From contig NZ_AHTH01000048.1 in NCBI RefSeq assembly GCF_000245735.1, forward strand, positions 186,001 to 250,000: DNA of 64,000 nucleotides. Direction: 5' to 3'. This document shows positions 7,851-18,003 of the stretch, one piece after another. Source of the stretch: Alishewanella jeotgali KCTC 22429. GTDB taxonomy: Bacteria > Pseudomonadota > Gammaproteobacteria > Enterobacterales > Alteromonadaceae. The translations under genes and the position numbers were made by a program. The notes under the pieces are model-generated. The model was not told the origin of the DNA and made no database searches. It saw nothing but the letters and a program-made list of their open reading frames with translations. Position 1 is the first letter of the stretch, and every line of letters begins with the position of its first letter.

Positions 7851-7906
7851 ATACGCCTTAGCTTTTTACCGGTTTATGCTCGGGTTTTGCTGCTTCGTTC
7901 AAACGC

Positions 7907-8680
7907 TCAAGGCCGAATACTAATCCCATCGGCAATTAACTTCGCTTTTAGCTCGCTGATCTGAATAATGCCTTTATGAAACACACTGGCCGCCAGGGCG
8001 CCATCGACATCTGCGGTGCTAAACACCTCGGTAAAATGCTGCATAGTACCGGCGCCGCCACTGGCAATCAGCGGTACCCGGCAGATATCGCGGATACTTT
8101 TTAGCTGCGCTAAATCATAACCCTGCCGCACGCCATCCTGATTCATACAGTTCAGCACAATTTCACCGGCACCTAAGCGCTGCACCTCGGCGACCCAATC
8201 GCGGGTCAGCCACTGGGTTTTTTGGGTGCGGCTCTCATCACCGGTAAACTGATATACCTGATATTGGCCGGAGGCGACATCAAAAAAGCTGTCGATACCG
8301 ACCACAACGCATTGCTGGCCAAAGGTCGCATTCAGCTCGGCTATCAGCTGTGGGTTGGCCAGGGCTGGGCTATTAATCGACACCTTATCGGCGCCCATTT
8401 CCAGAATTTTGCCGGCATCGGCAACCGACTTAATACCGCCTGCGACGCAAAACGGGATATCAATGACCTCGGCTATGCGCCGGACCCAGCTTTTATCGAC
8501 CACCCGGCCATCACTGGAGGCGGTAATATCATAAAACACCAGCTCATCGGCACCTGCTTCGGCGTAGCGCTGCGCCAGCGGCACGATATCGCCGATAATT
8601 TCATGGTTACGAAATTGTACGCCTTTGACCACCTTGCCATCGCGCACATCTAAACAGGGAATTAACCGTTTTGCCAGCAT
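7907..8680 (-). CDS. hisF: Imidazole glycerol phosphate synthase, cyclase subunit HisF
   Basis: Cyclase half of the heterodimer that turns PRFAR and ammonia into imidazole glycerol phosphate and AICAR; HisH supplies the ammonia. The 257 residues form the usual (beta/alpha)8 barrel. The catalytic D11 is in [10 protein letters not shown], the second Asp in [10 protein letters not shown], and the phosphate-binding loops include ASGGAG. The start overlaps hisA by 19 bp, typical of translational coupling. Past its stop the operon is interrupted by structured repeats before hisIE. Confidence 0.98.
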   Translation of the reverse strand: MLAKRLIPCLDVRDGKVVKGVQFRNHEIIGDIVPLAQRYAEAGADELVFYDITASSDGRVVDKSWVRRIAEVIDIPFCVAGGIKSVADAGKILEMGADKVSINSPALANPQLIAELNATFGQQCVVVGIDSFFDVASGQYQVYQFTGDESRTQKTQWLTRDWVAEVQRLGAGEIVLNCMNQDGVRQGYDLAQLKSIRDICRVPLIASGGAGTMQHFTEVFSTADVDGALAASVFHKGIIQISELKAKLIADGISIRP

Positions 8681-9408
8681 GCGATCGCCTCCTGCAGTGT
8701 AAATTTACCTTCCAACAGCGAGCGGCCTAAAATCACGCCGGCCACACCGGAGCCAATCAGCGCCTGAATATCACTAAGCGCGCCAATACCGCCGGATGCC
8801 TGCCACGCCAGTTGCGGGTACTTGCTGCACAGCTCACGATACAAGGCGACATTAGAGCCACTTAAGGTACCGTCTTTGCTAATATCGGTGCACAGCACAT
8901 GTTTAGCGCCGGCCGCGATATAGCCATCTAAAACCTGTTCCAGCGTGACACCGGACTCTTCAATCCAGCCATGGCTGGGCAGGGTTTTTTCGCCTTTGGC
9001 ATTAATGGCGACATCCAGCGCCAGCACGATCCGTTCACCGCCGTAGGTTTTGATCCAGCTTTGTACCAGTGCCGGTTCACGAATGGCTAAGCTACCAATC
9101 ACGACGCGGCTGGCACCGGCGGCCAGTAAGTCTTTTACGTCCTGCTCAGTACGCACACCGCCGCCGACCTGAATTTGCAGTGGCGACTTGGTCATCAATT
9201 CAGTTAACAAGCCAAGCTGACGTTTGCTGGCATCTTTGGCACCGGATAAATCCACCACATGTAACAGCGGCGAGCCGGCTGCGGCGTAGCTGTCGCGCAG
9301 GCTAATGGGGCTAAATTCGTACTCGGTGGTTTTATCATAAGCGCCCTGATACAGGCGGACGACCTTGCCATCAATAAGATCTATTGCCGGAATAATCACA
9401 GCTGCCAC
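8662..9408 (-). CDS. hisA: ProFAR isomerase HisA
   Basis: Amadori isomerase converting ProFAR to PRFAR, step 4 of histidine synthesis. The 248 residues form a half-barrel duplication with the first catalytic Asp in [18 protein letters not shown] (D10). The second is in [13 protein letters not shown], and phosphate loops are VGGGVR and ASGGIG. It overlaps hisH by 13 bp and hisF by 19 bp, keeping the classic H-A-F order. Nothing unusual was seen. Confidence 0.98.
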   Translation of the reverse strand: MAAVIIPAIDLIDGKVVRLYQGAYDKTTEYEFSPISLRDSYAAAGSPLLHVVDLSGAKDASKRQLGLLTELMTKSPLQIQVGGGVRTEQDVKDLLAAGASRVVIGSLAIREPALVQSWIKTYGGERIVLALDVAINAKGEKTLPSHGWIEESGVTLEQVLDGYIAAGAKHVLCTDISKDGTLSGSNVALYRELCSKYPQLAWQASGGIGALSDIQALIGSGVAGVILGRSLLEGKFTLQEAIACWQNG

Positions 9409-9992
9409 TCCAAAAAGTTTTGTAATAAACGCGCCCCAACCTTGCCTGAGCGTTCCGGGTGAAACTGGGCACCGGCGACATTGTCTTTGCCAATTACCGC
9501 AGCAAAGTCAGAGCCATAATGACACTGCGCTAAGCTGTATTGGCTGGGTACCACCGCAAAGCTGTGCACAAAATACAGATAATCTTGCGCAGTAAAGCCC
9601 TTTAACAGCGGATGCTGGCTAATGCTATGCAAGGTATTCCAGCCCATATGCGGTAAGCGTAAACCGGCGGCGTTAAGCGGTGCAACTTCGCCGGGAATTA
9701 AACCCAAACAAGCCACATCACCTTCCATACTATGGGCGGTCAGCATTTGCATACCCAGACAAATACCCAGTACCGGCTGTTGTAAGCCTTGTAAGGTGCT
9801 GATTAAATCACGCTCAGCCAGATTATGCATCGCCGCTTTAGCGGTACCGACGCCGGGTAAAATTACCCGTTTAGCTTGTTTGATGATTGCAGCGTCAGCG
9901 CTGATCACCGGCTCTACGCCTAACCGTTTTACCGCAAAATACACCGAGCTGATATTGGCACAGCCGGTGTCGACAATAACCAGCTTGGCCAT
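9396..9992 (-). CDS. hisH: Imidazole glycerol phosphate synthase, glutaminase subunit HisH
   Basis: Class I glutamine amidotransferase that feeds ammonia to HisF. The 198 residues contain the nucleophile elbow GICLGMQ with Cys78, the oxyanion region [10 protein letters not shown], and the His-Glu pair in [10 protein letters not shown] near the C-terminus. The triad is complete. It overlaps the hisB stop by one base and hisA by 13 bp, so it is coupled to both. The length is normal. Confidence 0.98.
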   Translation of the reverse strand: MAKLVIVDTGCANISSVYFAVKRLGVEPVISADAAIIKQAKRVILPGVGTAKAAMHNLAERDLISTLQGLQQPVLGICLGMQMLTAHSMEGDVACLGLIPGEVAPLNAAGLRLPHMGWNTLHSISQHPLLKGFTAQDYLYFVHSFAVVPSQYSLAQCHYGSDFAAVIGKDNVAGAQFHPERSGKVGARLLQNFLEWQL

Positions 9993-11062
9993 TACAGCAC
10001 TCCTTTTGAGCTTGGCAGTGCTTCACCGCTAACGGTAATGGCTTGACGCAGGGCGCGGCCAAAGGCTTTAAATAACCCTTCGACCATATGATGCTTATTG
10101 CCCGGGGTAATGCTCAGGTGCAGCGACATCGCCATCGCATCGCTCAGTGAGCGGAAAAAGTGCGGTACCATCTCAAGGTTCAAACCACCGACACTGCCTT
10201 CGCCCAGTTCGGCGTTAAAGACAAACAGCGGCCGGCCGGATAAATCCATGACACATTCTGCCCGGCACTCGTCCATTGGCAGCACAAAGCCAAAACGGTT
10301 AATACCACGCTTATTGCCCAGCGCTTGCCTTAATGCCTGACCCAGCGCCAGGGCGGTATCTTCCACGCTGTGGTGATCATCAATATGCAAATCGCCTTTT
10401 ACCGCAACCTGCAACGAAAAGCCGCCATGGGTGGCAATTTGCTCCAGCATATGATCAAAAAAACCCACGCCGGTGTTAAAGCTGTTGTTGCCGCTATTAT
10501 CCAAATCAACCTTCACCTTGATATCGGTTTCGCGCGTCACCCGGCTGACTTCAGCTTTGCGGCCACGGCTTAACAGTTGTTTGGTGATCTCGGCCCAGCC
10601 CAGCGTGTCGCGGTTATATTGAAACGACGGTAGACCCATATTTTCGGCCAGCTGCACATCGGTCAGCCGATCGCCAATCACATAGGAATTGGTAAAGTCG
10701 ATTTTGCCTTGTTGCAGATAGTCTTTTACCAGGCCCAGTTTCGGCTTGCGGCAACTGCAGTTATCGCTGTCAAAGTGCGGACAAATCAGCACATCGTCAA
10801 ACTGGATCCCTTGCGAGGTTAAAAGCTGCATCATCTTATTGTGCGGCGCATCGAAGGTGTCACGCGGAAAGCTGCTGGTACCCAGACCATCCTGATTGGT
10901 CACCATCACCAGCCGGTAACCGGCCGCCTGCAATTTTAACAAGGCCGGCACCAGACCTGGCTCATAAGCCAGTTTTTCCAGACTATCCAGTTGCTTGTCA
11001 ATTGGCGGCTCTTCCACCATGGTGCCATCGCGGTCGATAAATAAAATAGGTTGGCCACTCAT
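9992..11062 (-). CDS. hisB: Bifunctional histidinol-phosphatase / imidazoleglycerol-phosphate dehydratase
   Basis: Fused enzyme for steps 6 and 8 of histidine synthesis, of 356 residues as in enterobacteria. The N-terminal HAD phosphatase (1-165) has the FIDRDGT nucleophile motif and a zinc site seen as [15 protein letters not shown]. The C-terminal dehydratase (about 170-356) has the manganese-binding signatures [28 protein letters not shown] and [16 protein letters not shown]. The start overlaps hisC by 4 bp. The hisH ATG overlaps its stop. Confidence 0.98.
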   Translation of the reverse strand: MSGQPILFIDRDGTMVEEPPIDKQLDSLEKLAYEPGLVPALLKLQAAGYRLVMVTNQDGLGTSSFPRDTFDAPHNKMMQLLTSQGIQFDDVLICPHFDSDNCSCRKPKLGLVKDYLQQGKIDFTNSYVIGDRLTDVQLAENMGLPSFQYNRDTLGWAEITKQLLSRGRKAEVSRVTRETDIKVKVDLDNSGNNSFNTGVGFFDHMLEQIATHGGFSLQVAVKGDLHIDDHHSVEDTALALGQALRQALGNKRGINRFGFVLPMDECRAECVMDLSGRPLFVFNAELGEGSVGGLNLEMVPHFFRSLSDAMAMSLHLSITPGNKHHMVEGLFKAFGRALRQAITVSGEALPSSKGVL

Positions 11063-12186
11063 GCGCTTACTCTCTTATTCGCTGAAAAATAGTTAAGCAT
11101 TGCCTGCTTGAGGCGCTGCATCTCATCCGGGTTGCCAATAGATACCCGCACCACCTGGCTTAAACCCAGCTGCGAGGATTGATTGCGGATCAGGATATCC
11201 TCGTTAATTAATGCGGCGACGCAGGCCGCGGCATCAGCCACCTGCAACAACACATAGTTGGCATTGCTGGGCCAGACTTTTTGTACACCCTCTAAGCCTC
11301 GGGCAAACTGGCAAAACTCCTGGCGCAGCTGATTAATGGTCGCCACGCTTTGCTGCATTTGTGCAATACCCGCCGGAGCTAAAGCCTGAGCGGCGATTTG
11401 CGCAACCGGCTCGGCGATAGGATAAGGCGCAATCAGCTTTTTCAGGGCGTTAATTACCTCAGGGGCGGCCAGGGTAAAGCCACAGCGTAACCCGGCCAGG
11501 CCAAAGGCTTTGGACAGGGTACGCAGTATTACCAAATGCGGGTAACGGCTTAGCAGTGGCACCACAGAAGCACTGGGCGCAAATTCAATATAGGCTTCAT
11601 CGACGACAACCAGCGCCTTACCCTGAAACTGTTCCAGCACGGCGATAATTTGCTCGCGCGGGATCAGGTCGCCGGTCGGGTTATTCGGGCTACAGATAAA
11701 TACCAGCTTAGGCGTGGTGGCAAAGATACCGGCCAGATCCAGCTGCTCGTTATTCACCAGCAATACCTTGTTGACGGCGGTTTGATTACTCTCGGCGCTA
11801 ATCGCATACATGCCATAAGTGGGCGGACAAATGGTAATGCTATCTTGTTTGGGTTCACAAAAGCTGCGGATCAGCAGCTCAATGCCCTCATCGGCACCCC
11901 GGCTGACCAGTACCTGCTCTGGCGCGACACCGGCATAGGCGGCATAGGCATCAATGACGGCTTTGGGCTGACAGGACGGATAACGGTTAAAAGTGCCATC
12001 CAGCTGATAGGCCGGAGCCAGCGCATTTTCATTGGCATTAAGCCAAACCGCACCGCCACTCATGCTGCTACGGGCTGAGGCATAAGGCACTAAGTCCTGT
12101 ACCAGTTGCCGGGCCAGATCGCTGACGCTGTTATTTTTGCTGTCTTTGGTGTTAGTGCTATTGATCGTATTTGTTGTGCTCATCAT
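11059..12186 (-). CDS. hisC: Histidinol-phosphate aminotransferase
   Basis: PLP-dependent class II aminotransferase, step 7 of the pathway. The PLP lysine is in [11 protein letters not shown], with the N-terminal LNANENA substrate motif, SPNNPTGD and [10 protein letters not shown]. The frame is open to a TTG at 12201 that overlaps the hisD stop as TTGA. GAGG, nine bases ahead of the ATG at 12186, makes the ATG the better start (375 residues); a second ATG follows at once. The first 30 residues are Ser, Thr and Asn rich and probably disordered. The stop overlaps hisB by 4 bp. Confidence 0.96.
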   Translation of the reverse strand: MMSTTNTINSTNTKDSKNNSVSDLARQLVQDLVPYASARSSMSGGAVWLNANENALAPAYQLDGTFNRYPSCQPKAVIDAYAAYAGVAPEQVLVSRGADEGIELLIRSFCEPKQDSITICPPTYGMYAISAESNQTAVNKVLLVNNEQLDLAGIFATTPKLVFICSPNNPTGDLIPREQIIAVLEQFQGKALVVVDEAYIEFAPSASVVPLLSRYPHLVILRTLSKAFGLAGLRCGFTLAAPEVINALKKLIAPYPIAEPVAQIAAQALAPAGIAQMQQSVATINQLRQEFCQFARGLEGVQKVWPSNANYVLLQVADAAACVAALINEDILIRNQSSQLGLSQVVRVSIGNPDEMQRLKQAMLNYFSANKRVSA

Positions 12187-12197
12187 GCTGCTCTGCC

Positions 12198-13523
12198 TCA
12201 ATTCTTGTCTTGTGCTGCGCTTTCTAAAGCCGCTAGGCGCAGCCGTACGGCATTGGCGTGCGCTTCTAAGCTCTCTGCCTCGGCCAGCGTAACAATCGCC
12301 GGGCCAATATTGCGCATGCCGGTTGCCGACAAGCGCTGCACTGTGTAGCGGCGGAAAAAATCAGTTAGCGACAAACTCGACACGGTACGGCTATAGCCAT
12401 AGGTTGGCAGCACATGGTTGGTGCCGCTGGCATAGTCACCGGCCGACTCCGGCGTCCACTGACCAACAAAGATGCTGGCGGCGCTGGTAAATTGCGCGGT
12501 TAAGGCTTCGGCATTGGCGGTTTGCACAATTAAGTGCTCCGGCGCATAGGCATTGGTCACGGCCACTGCCGTGGCCTGATCCGGCGTTAAAATAGCGCGG
12601 CTGTGCGCCAGTGCCTTGGCGGCAATCTCTTTACGTGGTAAGGCCGCCAGCTGTGCTGAGAGCTGCAACTCAACCTGATCGATCAGGCTCTGGCTATCGC
12701 TGACTAAAATGACCTGTGAATCCGGGCCATGTTCGGCTTGCGATAACAAGTCGGCGGCAATAAAGGCCGGATTGGCCAGCGCATCGGCCAGCACCAGTAC
12801 TTCAGACGGGCCGGCAGGCATATCAATCATTGCACCACGCGGATCCTGACTTACCTGCTGCTTGGCTTCTGTCACATAACGATTGCCGGGGCCATAGATT
12901 TTATCGACCTTGGCAATGGTCTCAGTGCCATAGGCCAGCGCGGCGATCGCCTGGGCGCCGCCGATAGTATAGATCTCGGTAATACCACAGAGGTTAGCGG
13001 CATAGATAATTTCTGGTGCAATATCCGTCGCGGCCGGTTTGCCCGGCGGAGTGACCAGCACCGCACGCGGACAAGCCGCTAATTGTGCCGGTACGCCAAG
13101 CATCAGTACCGTGGAAGGCAGCGGTGCGCTGCCGCCGGGAATATAGAGGCCAACACTTTGGATCGGCTGATTCTTTAGCTCGCAAATGACGCCGGCGCTG
13201 GTTTCAACTTCGATATCGCGCGGCAGCTGGGCGGCGTGAAACTTGCGGATATTGTCATAGGCCAGTTCAATTGCAGCTTTGCGCTCCGGACTCAGCTGAC
13301 TTAACAGCCGTTGTTGTGCTTCGAGGCTTAATTGCAGCGGATTATTATCCAGTTTGTCAAAGCTGGCACTGTACGCCCGTAAGGCGGCATCACCTTCGCT
13401 TTGTACCTTAGCAATAATCTCGCGCACCTGGGGTGCCAGGGCTGCGGCATCCGGCAGCGCCGGGCGGGCTAATGCCTGTTGTTGTGCAGAAGAGTCTAAC
13501 GTGGCCCAATCGATACGCTGCAT
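12198..13523 (-). CDS. hisD: Histidinol dehydrogenase
   Basis: Zinc enzyme performing the last two oxidations, histidinol to histidine, with NAD. The 441 residues include the family signature IYGPGNRYVTEAKQQV, the DMPAGPSEVLVLAD motif, the EHGPDSQVIL histidine, and the C-terminal NHVLPT and SLTDFFRRYT blocks. It starts 4 bp after hisG. The only oddity is that its stop overlaps a possible TTG start for hisC. The assignment is secure. Confidence 0.98.
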   Translation of the reverse strand: MQRIDWATLDSSAQQQALARPALPDAAALAPQVREIIAKVQSEGDAALRAYSASFDKLDNNPLQLSLEAQQRLLSQLSPERKAAIELAYDNIRKFHAAQLPRDIEVETSAGVICELKNQPIQSVGLYIPGGSAPLPSTVLMLGVPAQLAACPRAVLVTPPGKPAATDIAPEIIYAANLCGITEIYTIGGAQAIAALAYGTETIAKVDKIYGPGNRYVTEAKQQVSQDPRGAMIDMPAGPSEVLVLADALANPAFIAADLLSQAEHGPDSQVILVSDSQSLIDQVELQLSAQLAALPRKEIAAKALAHSRAILTPDQATAVAVTNAYAPEHLIVQTANAEALTAQFTSAASIFVGQWTPESAGDYASGTNHVLPTYGYSRTVSSLSLTDFFRRYTVQRLSATGMRNIGPAIVTLAEAESLEAHANAVRLRLAALESAAQDKN

Positions 13524-13527
13524 GATG

Positions 13528-14436
13528 TTACTCCATCATCTTCTCAATCGGCAGCACCAGAATAGAGCTGGCGCCAAGTGCTTTTAACTGCTCCATGGTT
13601 TCCCAGAACAGGGTTTCGCTACTGACCACGTGAATGGCGACCACATCGTTATTCCCCGCCAGCGGTAACAGTGTTGGGTTTTCGGCGCCAGGTAACAGTG
13701 CAATCACTTCATCTAAGCGGGAGCGTGGTGCGTGCAGCATAATGTACTTGCTTTCATTTGCCTGCATCACGCCCTGAATGCGTGGCATCAGTTTTCTAAT
13801 CAGTTTTAGCTGACCGGCATCTGTCAGACCTTTGCGCTGAATCAATACCGCTTTGCTGCGGTAAATCACTTCGGCCTCTTTTAAACCATTGGCTTCCAGC
13901 GTGGCGCCGGTAGAGACCAGGTCACAGATCGCATCGGCCAGGCCAGCACGCGGTGCCACTTCTACTGAGCCGGTGAGCATCACGATGCGGGCATTGACGC
14001 CTTGTTGTTTTAAAAAGCGTGCCAGTAAGCGCGGGTAAGTAGTGGCAATCGTTTTGCCATCGAGGCTTTGTACACCCTGGTAGTTTTCTTCCTGTGGTAC
14101 TGCAATCGATAAGCGGCAGCCGCCAAAATCCAGTCGTGCCAGCACTTCATAGTCGAAGTTTTCCTGATCTAACTGACGCTGCAGCGACACTTCTTCCAAG
14201 ACGTTTTCGCCGATAATACCCAGATCACAGACGCCATCCATCACTAAGCCCGGAATATCGTCATCGCGCACCCGCAGAATATCAATCGGCATATTTTCGA
14301 CATGGGCAATTAGGCGCTGTTCACGTAAGTTAATTTTTAAGCCACAGCTGCTAAACAAGGCTTGCGAGTCCACGGACAGCCGCCCGGATTTTTGCATCGC
14401 GATACGTAAACGTTTACTTTCAATGGCCGGACTCAT
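13528..14436 (-). CDS. hisG: ATP phosphoribosyltransferase, long form
   Basis: First and committed enzyme of histidine synthesis, joining ATP and PRPP; normally feedback-inhibited by histidine. The 302 residues are the long hexameric HisG_L form with its own C-terminal ACT-like regulatory domain, so no HisZ is needed. Conserved segments include [48 protein letters not shown] and the C-terminal [26 protein letters not shown] lies 6 bases before the ATG. It is preceded by an attenuator and a histidine leader peptide. Confidence 0.98.
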   Translation of the reverse strand: MSPAIESKRLRIAMQKSGRLSVDSQALFSSCGLKINLREQRLIAHVENMPIDILRVRDDDIPGLVMDGVCDLGIIGENVLEEVSLQRQLDQENFDYEVLARLDFGGCRLSIAVPQEENYQGVQSLDGKTIATTYPRLLARFLKQQGVNARIVMLTGSVEVAPRAGLADAICDLVSTGATLEANGLKEAEVIYRSKAVLIQRKGLTDAGQLKLIRKLMPRIQGVMQANESKYIMLHAPRSRLDEVIALLPGAENPTLLPLAGNNDVVAIHVVSSETLFWETMEQLKALGASSILVLPIEKMME

Positions 14437-14474
14437 AAGTCACTCCTGATAGTCGAAAAATAAAAAACCTGAAA

Positions 14475-14510
14475 ACAAAAAACCCCGTGGCACTGGCCTG
14501 CGGGGTTTGA
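14475..14510 (-). terminator. his operon attenuator terminator
   Basis: On the minus strand AACCCCG and CGGGGTT form a stem around CAGGCCAGTGCCA and are followed by a run of T before hisG. The leader peptide gene hisL lies 55 bp upstream. Between them are complementary stretches around 14522-14562 suited to a competing antiterminator. This is the classic attenuator layout. Confidence 0.85.
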
Positions 14511-14564
14511 TATGACAGTATCCACCGGAGGCCTTAGCAATAGCCCTCCGCCTAAGCCGGAAGG

Positions 14565-14609
14565 CTAGGTGCTATGATGATGGTGCAGTGATACAGTGAA
14601 CAGTGTCAT
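14565..14609 (-). CDS. hisL: his operon leader peptide HisL
   Basis: A 14-codon frame on the minus strand reads MTLFTVSLHHHHST and then TAG. Four consecutive histidine codons precede the attenuator. In the known mechanism, ribosomes stall on His codons when charged tRNA-His is scarce. The stall favours an antiterminator over the terminator at 14475-14510. Seven His codons are used in enterobacteria; four here should give a milder but similar control. Confidence 0.88.
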   Translation of the reverse strand: MTLFTVSLHHHHST

Positions 14610-14920
14610 GGGTTAATCCTGTACGTTAGATGCTATACAAGTTACTCCTGGCAAGCCTTGGTTGCAACTATTATTTTCAGTGGCAAATACGGCAATTTTT
14701 TTTAATTTGTTTATTAATCAGTGATTTGTATTTTTTCGGCTTGTTTCGCATTAAAGTTTATCAGTGTTTAAAGTTCAAGACTGGCAACTAATTGCCTGTT
14801 TTGTGGTCAGGTTGTATAGGTAATATTGCTGATTAAAGTTTAGGCTAATGCAGTCGATAACAGTATGGTATTGCAACTTAACACTTTACGGCGGCCACCT
14901 TTTTAACACAGGCAGGAGGA
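14610..14920. other. Divergent intergenic region between hisL and a small unknown gene
   Basis: 311 bp, visibly AT-rich around 14695-14760 with several T-runs. It must carry the his promoter on the minus strand and a promoter for the gene at 14921 on the plus strand. No clear consensus -35/-10 pair was found for either. No repeat or reading frame stands out. Confidence 0.5.
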
Positions 14921-15169
14921 ATGATGGACGTTTTTATGCCCTTTATTCAACGCACCCCGGGAACCCCTGTCGAACAGGATCCACGGCAGGTGCTGCCTGT
15001 GTTTAAAGAAGCCCGGCTGGAGCCGCTAAAACGCAATGAGCAAAAGTTTTTAATTCTGCGCCGCTTTGCCAAAAAAGCGCAGTCAGATGACTTTCCGCCA
15101 GCACCCTACACCACGCCAGAGGAAGAGCAGCACGTCGATAAAGATGGCCATGTAGATATTTTTATCTGA
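14921..15169 (+). CDS. Small protein of unknown function
   Basis: An 82-residue protein that I do not recognise. A strong ribosome site (CAGGAGGA) sits just before ATGATG, so it is very likely translated. The sequence has no signal peptide or membrane segment. It has a basic middle (LKRNEQKFLILRRFAKKAQ) and an acidic end (TPEEEQHVDKDGHVDIFI). The ending resembles acidic, hydrophobic C-terminal tails seen in small bacterial proteins, but no family can be named. It is divergent from the his operon and 132 bp upstream of yoaA on the same strand. Confidence 0.7.
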   Translation: MMDVFMPFIQRTPGTPVEQDPRQVLPVFKEARLEPLKRNEQKFLILRRFAKKAQSDDFPPAPYTTPEEEQHVDKDGHVDIFI

Positions 15170-15301
15170 TTTTCGGCGCTGACAAGGCATAATAGCCGGC
15201 AATTGCTTTGTATTTTGCTTCTTTCTTCGTCTGGTTGAAGCCTTATTACTATTCTGGAGCTGCTGTGCTGCGTTATTGTGATGCCGTTACCCGAGGTACT
15301 G

Positions 15302-17227
15302 ATGTCGGCTAAGGTCAAACATGCCTTTGCCGAACAGGGCACCCTGGCAAAACAGATCCCGGGCTTTAAGCCGCGTGCGGCGCAGCTGGAGATGGCACAG
15401 GCCATAGCAGAAAGTATCTCGGCCAATGGTGTTTTGGTGGTGGAAGCGGGTACCGGTACCGGTAAAACTTACGCCTATCTGGTGCCGGCACTACTGTCCG
15501 GTAAAAAGGTGATTTTATCAACCGGCACCAAAAACCTGCAGGAGCAGCTGTACTTTCGCGATCTGCCAACGGTATTACAGGCGCTGGCCCTGCCGGTAAA
15601 GACTGCGCTGTTAAAAGGGCGCGCAAATTATTTATGTCTGTTTCGCTTAGAGCAGCATTATCAACATATCCCCAGTGCTGATCCTGAGCTGATTAATGAC
15701 CTAAGCCTGATCAAAAAATGGGCCGCGGAAACGCAAAGCGGTGATATCGGTGAGCTCAGTTATATCGCCGAAGACTCGCGGGCGCTGCCTTATGTCACCA
15801 GTACCACCGATAACTGCCTGGGTAAAGACTGCCCGGTGTATGAAGACTGCCATCTGCTAAAAGCGCGCAAAGAGGCACAGGCAGCTGATCTGGTGGTAGT
15901 CAATCATCATTTATTTTTTGCCGATCTGGCGCTGAAAGATACCGGCTTTGGTGAGCTGTTACCTGACATGGAAGTGGTGATCTTCGACGAAGCGCATCAG
16001 ATCCCGGATATCGCCAGCGATTATTTTGGTGAGCATTTCTCCAGCCGGGTGTTGCTGGATCTGTGTAAAGACTTAGAGCAAATCGGCAAAACCGAACTGA
16101 AAGATCTGATCCAGCTGAGTAAAGCCGCCGATAAACTCTCCAGCCTGACCCGCGACTGGCGGTTGCAGTTTGCTGCCGATCCGGCGCGTGGCAACTGGCG
16201 GCAGGCCTATCAGCAAACTAGCATGCAAACGGCAGTGATCCGTATTAATGATGCGCTGGAGATGCTGTATCAGATTGTAAAAAGCAGTCTTGGACGCAGT
16301 CAGGCGCTGGATAACTGCTATGAGCGGCTGGCGCAGCTGAAAAGTCAGTTACCGAAGTTGCTGCAAACCGAACAAAGCGGCGTCAGTCTGTGGTTTGAAA
16401 CCAGCCGCTTGCACGTGACGCTGCATTTAACGCCGCTGAGTATTGCCGATAAATTTCAAAAACTGGTATTTGCCGCTGAACGCAGCTGGATCTTCACCTC
16501 GGCCACGCTGTCAGTAGATGAAGGCTTTGCTCATTATCAACAGCAAATGGGCCTAGACGGTGCCCGTACGCTGTTGCTGGAAAGCCCTTTTGACTATGCG
16601 CAGCAGGCACTGCTCTGTGTGCCACGGTTTTTACCCGAGCCACATGAGCCGGCGATGGCGCATGCTTTGCTCAGTTTAGCTGTTCAGCTGATCCAGGCGA
16701 ATAACGGCCGCTGTTTCTTTCTGTTTACCAGCCATCGTATGCTGCAGTGGATGGCGGGCGCCTTGCCAGAGCAGATCCGCCAGCCGGTGCTGGTGCAGGG
16801 CAGTACCGGTAAACGTTTGCTGCTGGAGCAGTTTGTGCAGCTGGAAAATGCGGTGTTATTGGGTACCGGCAGTTTCTGGGAAGGGGTGGATGTCCGGGGC
16901 GATACCTTAAGCTGTGTCATTATCGACAAGCTGCCCTTCGCTTCGCCGGACGATCCCTTGCTGCAGGCACGCAGTGAAGACTGTACAATGCGCGGCAAAG
17001 ATCCGTTCGCCGAGGTACAGTTACCCCAGGCGGTGATTACGTTAAAGCAGGGCGTCGGGCGGCTAATTCGCGATGTCAGCGACCGCGGTGTGCTGGTGAT
17101 CTGTGATAACCGGCTGGTGACTAAGCCCTATGGCGCTACGTTTTTAAAGAGCCTGCCACCGATGCGCCGCAGCCGCGATCTGGCTGAGGCCTGTCAGTTT
17201 TTACATGCTATGCAACAGGATAAATGA
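15302..17227 (+). CDS. yoaA: ATP-dependent 5'-3' DNA helicase YoaA (XPD/DinG family)
   Basis: Iron-sulfur superfamily 2 helicase linked in E. coli to replication-fork repair. From the ATG at 15302 the protein has 641 residues. Walker A is at 49-56 (AGTGTGKT), the DEAH box at 228-231, and the four cluster cysteines at C111, C171, C176 and C182. C-terminal motifs include GTGSFWEGVD and QGVGRLIR. GAGG six bases before the ATG decides the start; the frame is open further upstream from a GTG but without a better site. The gene overlaps tsaB, the same pairing as in E. coli. Confidence 0.95.
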   Translation: MSAKVKHAFAEQGTLAKQIPGFKPRAAQLEMAQAIAESISANGVLVVEAGTGTGKTYAYLVPALLSGKKVILSTGTKNLQEQLYFRDLPTVLQALALPVKTALLKGRANYLCLFRLEQHYQHIPSADPELINDLSLIKKWAAETQSGDIGELSYIAEDSRALPYVTSTTDNCLGKDCPVYEDCHLLKARKEAQAADLVVVNHHLFFADLALKDTGFGELLPDMEVVIFDEAHQIPDIASDYFGEHFSSRVLLDLCKDLEQIGKTELKDLIQLSKAADKLSSLTRDWRLQFAADPARGNWRQAYQQTSMQTAVIRINDALEMLYQIVKSSLGRSQALDNCYERLAQLKSQLPKLLQTEQSGVSLWFETSRLHVTLHLTPLSIADKFQKLVFAAERSWIFTSATLSVDEGFAHYQQQMGLDGARTLLLESPFDYAQQALLCVPRFLPEPHEPAMAHALLSLAVQLIQANNGRCFFLFTSHRMLQWMAGALPEQIRQPVLVQGSTGKRLLLEQFVQLENAVLLGTGSFWEGVDVRGDTLSCVIIDKLPFASPDDPLLQARSEDCTMRGKDPFAEVQLPQAVITLKQGVGRLIRDVSDRGVLVICDNRLVTKPYGATFLKSLPPMRRSRDLAEACQFLHAMQQDK

Positions 17228-17925
17228 TGAAGTTTTTAGCCCTGGATACCTCTACCGAAGCCTGCTCAGTCGCTTTAGCTCTGGATGGCCAGATCTTAGC
17301 GCTGGATGAAGTTTGCCCGCAGCAACACAGCAAACGCATTTTACCGATGGTACAGCAGCTGTTAGCTGATACTGGCATCAGCCTTCATCAGTTAGACGGT
17401 ATTATCTTTGGTCGTGGCCCCGGCAGTTTTACCGGTGTCAGGATTGGCGTGTCCGTTGCCCAGGGCCTGGCTTTTGGCGCAGATTTGCCGGTATTTGGGG
17501 TGTCAACCCTGGCTGCGATGGCACAGGCGGCGGCAGTACAGCAAAACGCCACAGAGGTGATTGCCGCTATTGATGCCAGAATGGCGGAAGTGTATATCGC
17601 AGCTTATGCGTTAGATGAAGCAGGGTTAATGCAAGCTATAACGCCGGAAATCGCGGCTAAGCCGGCCGCTTTACCTGAGGTTTTGACCTCACTGTCTTTT
17701 ACCTCTCAGGTGTTGGGGGTGGGTACCGGTTGGCAAACTTATCCGCAGGCACTGCAGCAGCTGGCGCCAGCGCTAATTGCTGATTCGATTCTGTACCCGT
17801 CAGCGCAGTTTATGTTGCCCTTTGCCAGCCGAGCCTGGCAGCAACAGTTATTTGTCAGCGCCGAACAGGCCGAACCGGTCTACGTACGTGATGAAGTCAC
17901 CTGGCAAAAACTCCCCGGCCGCTAA
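17224..17925 (+). CDS. tsaB: tRNA threonylcarbamoyladenosine biosynthesis protein TsaB
   Basis: Partner of TsaD and TsaE in making the t6A modification at position 37 of ANN-decoding tRNAs; TsaB is the scaffold and has no activity of its own. The 233 residues begin ALDTSTEACSVAL, a degenerate ASKHA nucleotide-binding fold, and contain the GRGPGSFTGVRIGVSVAQGLA signature. The ATGATG start overlaps the yoaA stop. Length is typical. An inverted repeat follows the gene. Confidence 0.96.
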   Translation: MMKFLALDTSTEACSVALALDGQILALDEVCPQQHSKRILPMVQQLLADTGISLHQLDGIIFGRGPGSFTGVRIGVSVAQGLAFGADLPVFGVSTLAAMAQAAAVQQNATEVIAAIDARMAEVYIAAYALDEAGLMQAITPEIAAKPAALPEVLTSLSFTSQVLGVGTGWQTYPQALQQLAPALIADSILYPSAQFMLPFASRAWQQQLFVSAEQAEPVYVRDEVTWQKLPGR

Positions 17926-17938
17926 CTTAGCTACACGT

Positions 17939-17974
17939 CTCCGGTACCGGTAAGACCTCCTTCCGGTACCGGAG
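17939..17974. repeat. Inverted repeat between convergent genes
   Basis: CTCCGGTACCGG (17939-17950) and CCGGTACCGGAG (17963-17974) are exact complements over 12 bp with a 12 bp centre. Each arm contains the self-complementary CCGGTACCGG. It lies between tsaB and the convergent lipoprotein gene. It could be a terminator, but no T-tract follows on either strand. Confidence 0.6.
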
Positions 17975-18003
17975 TGCAGTGGATAACAATATATTTTCTG
18001 CGT

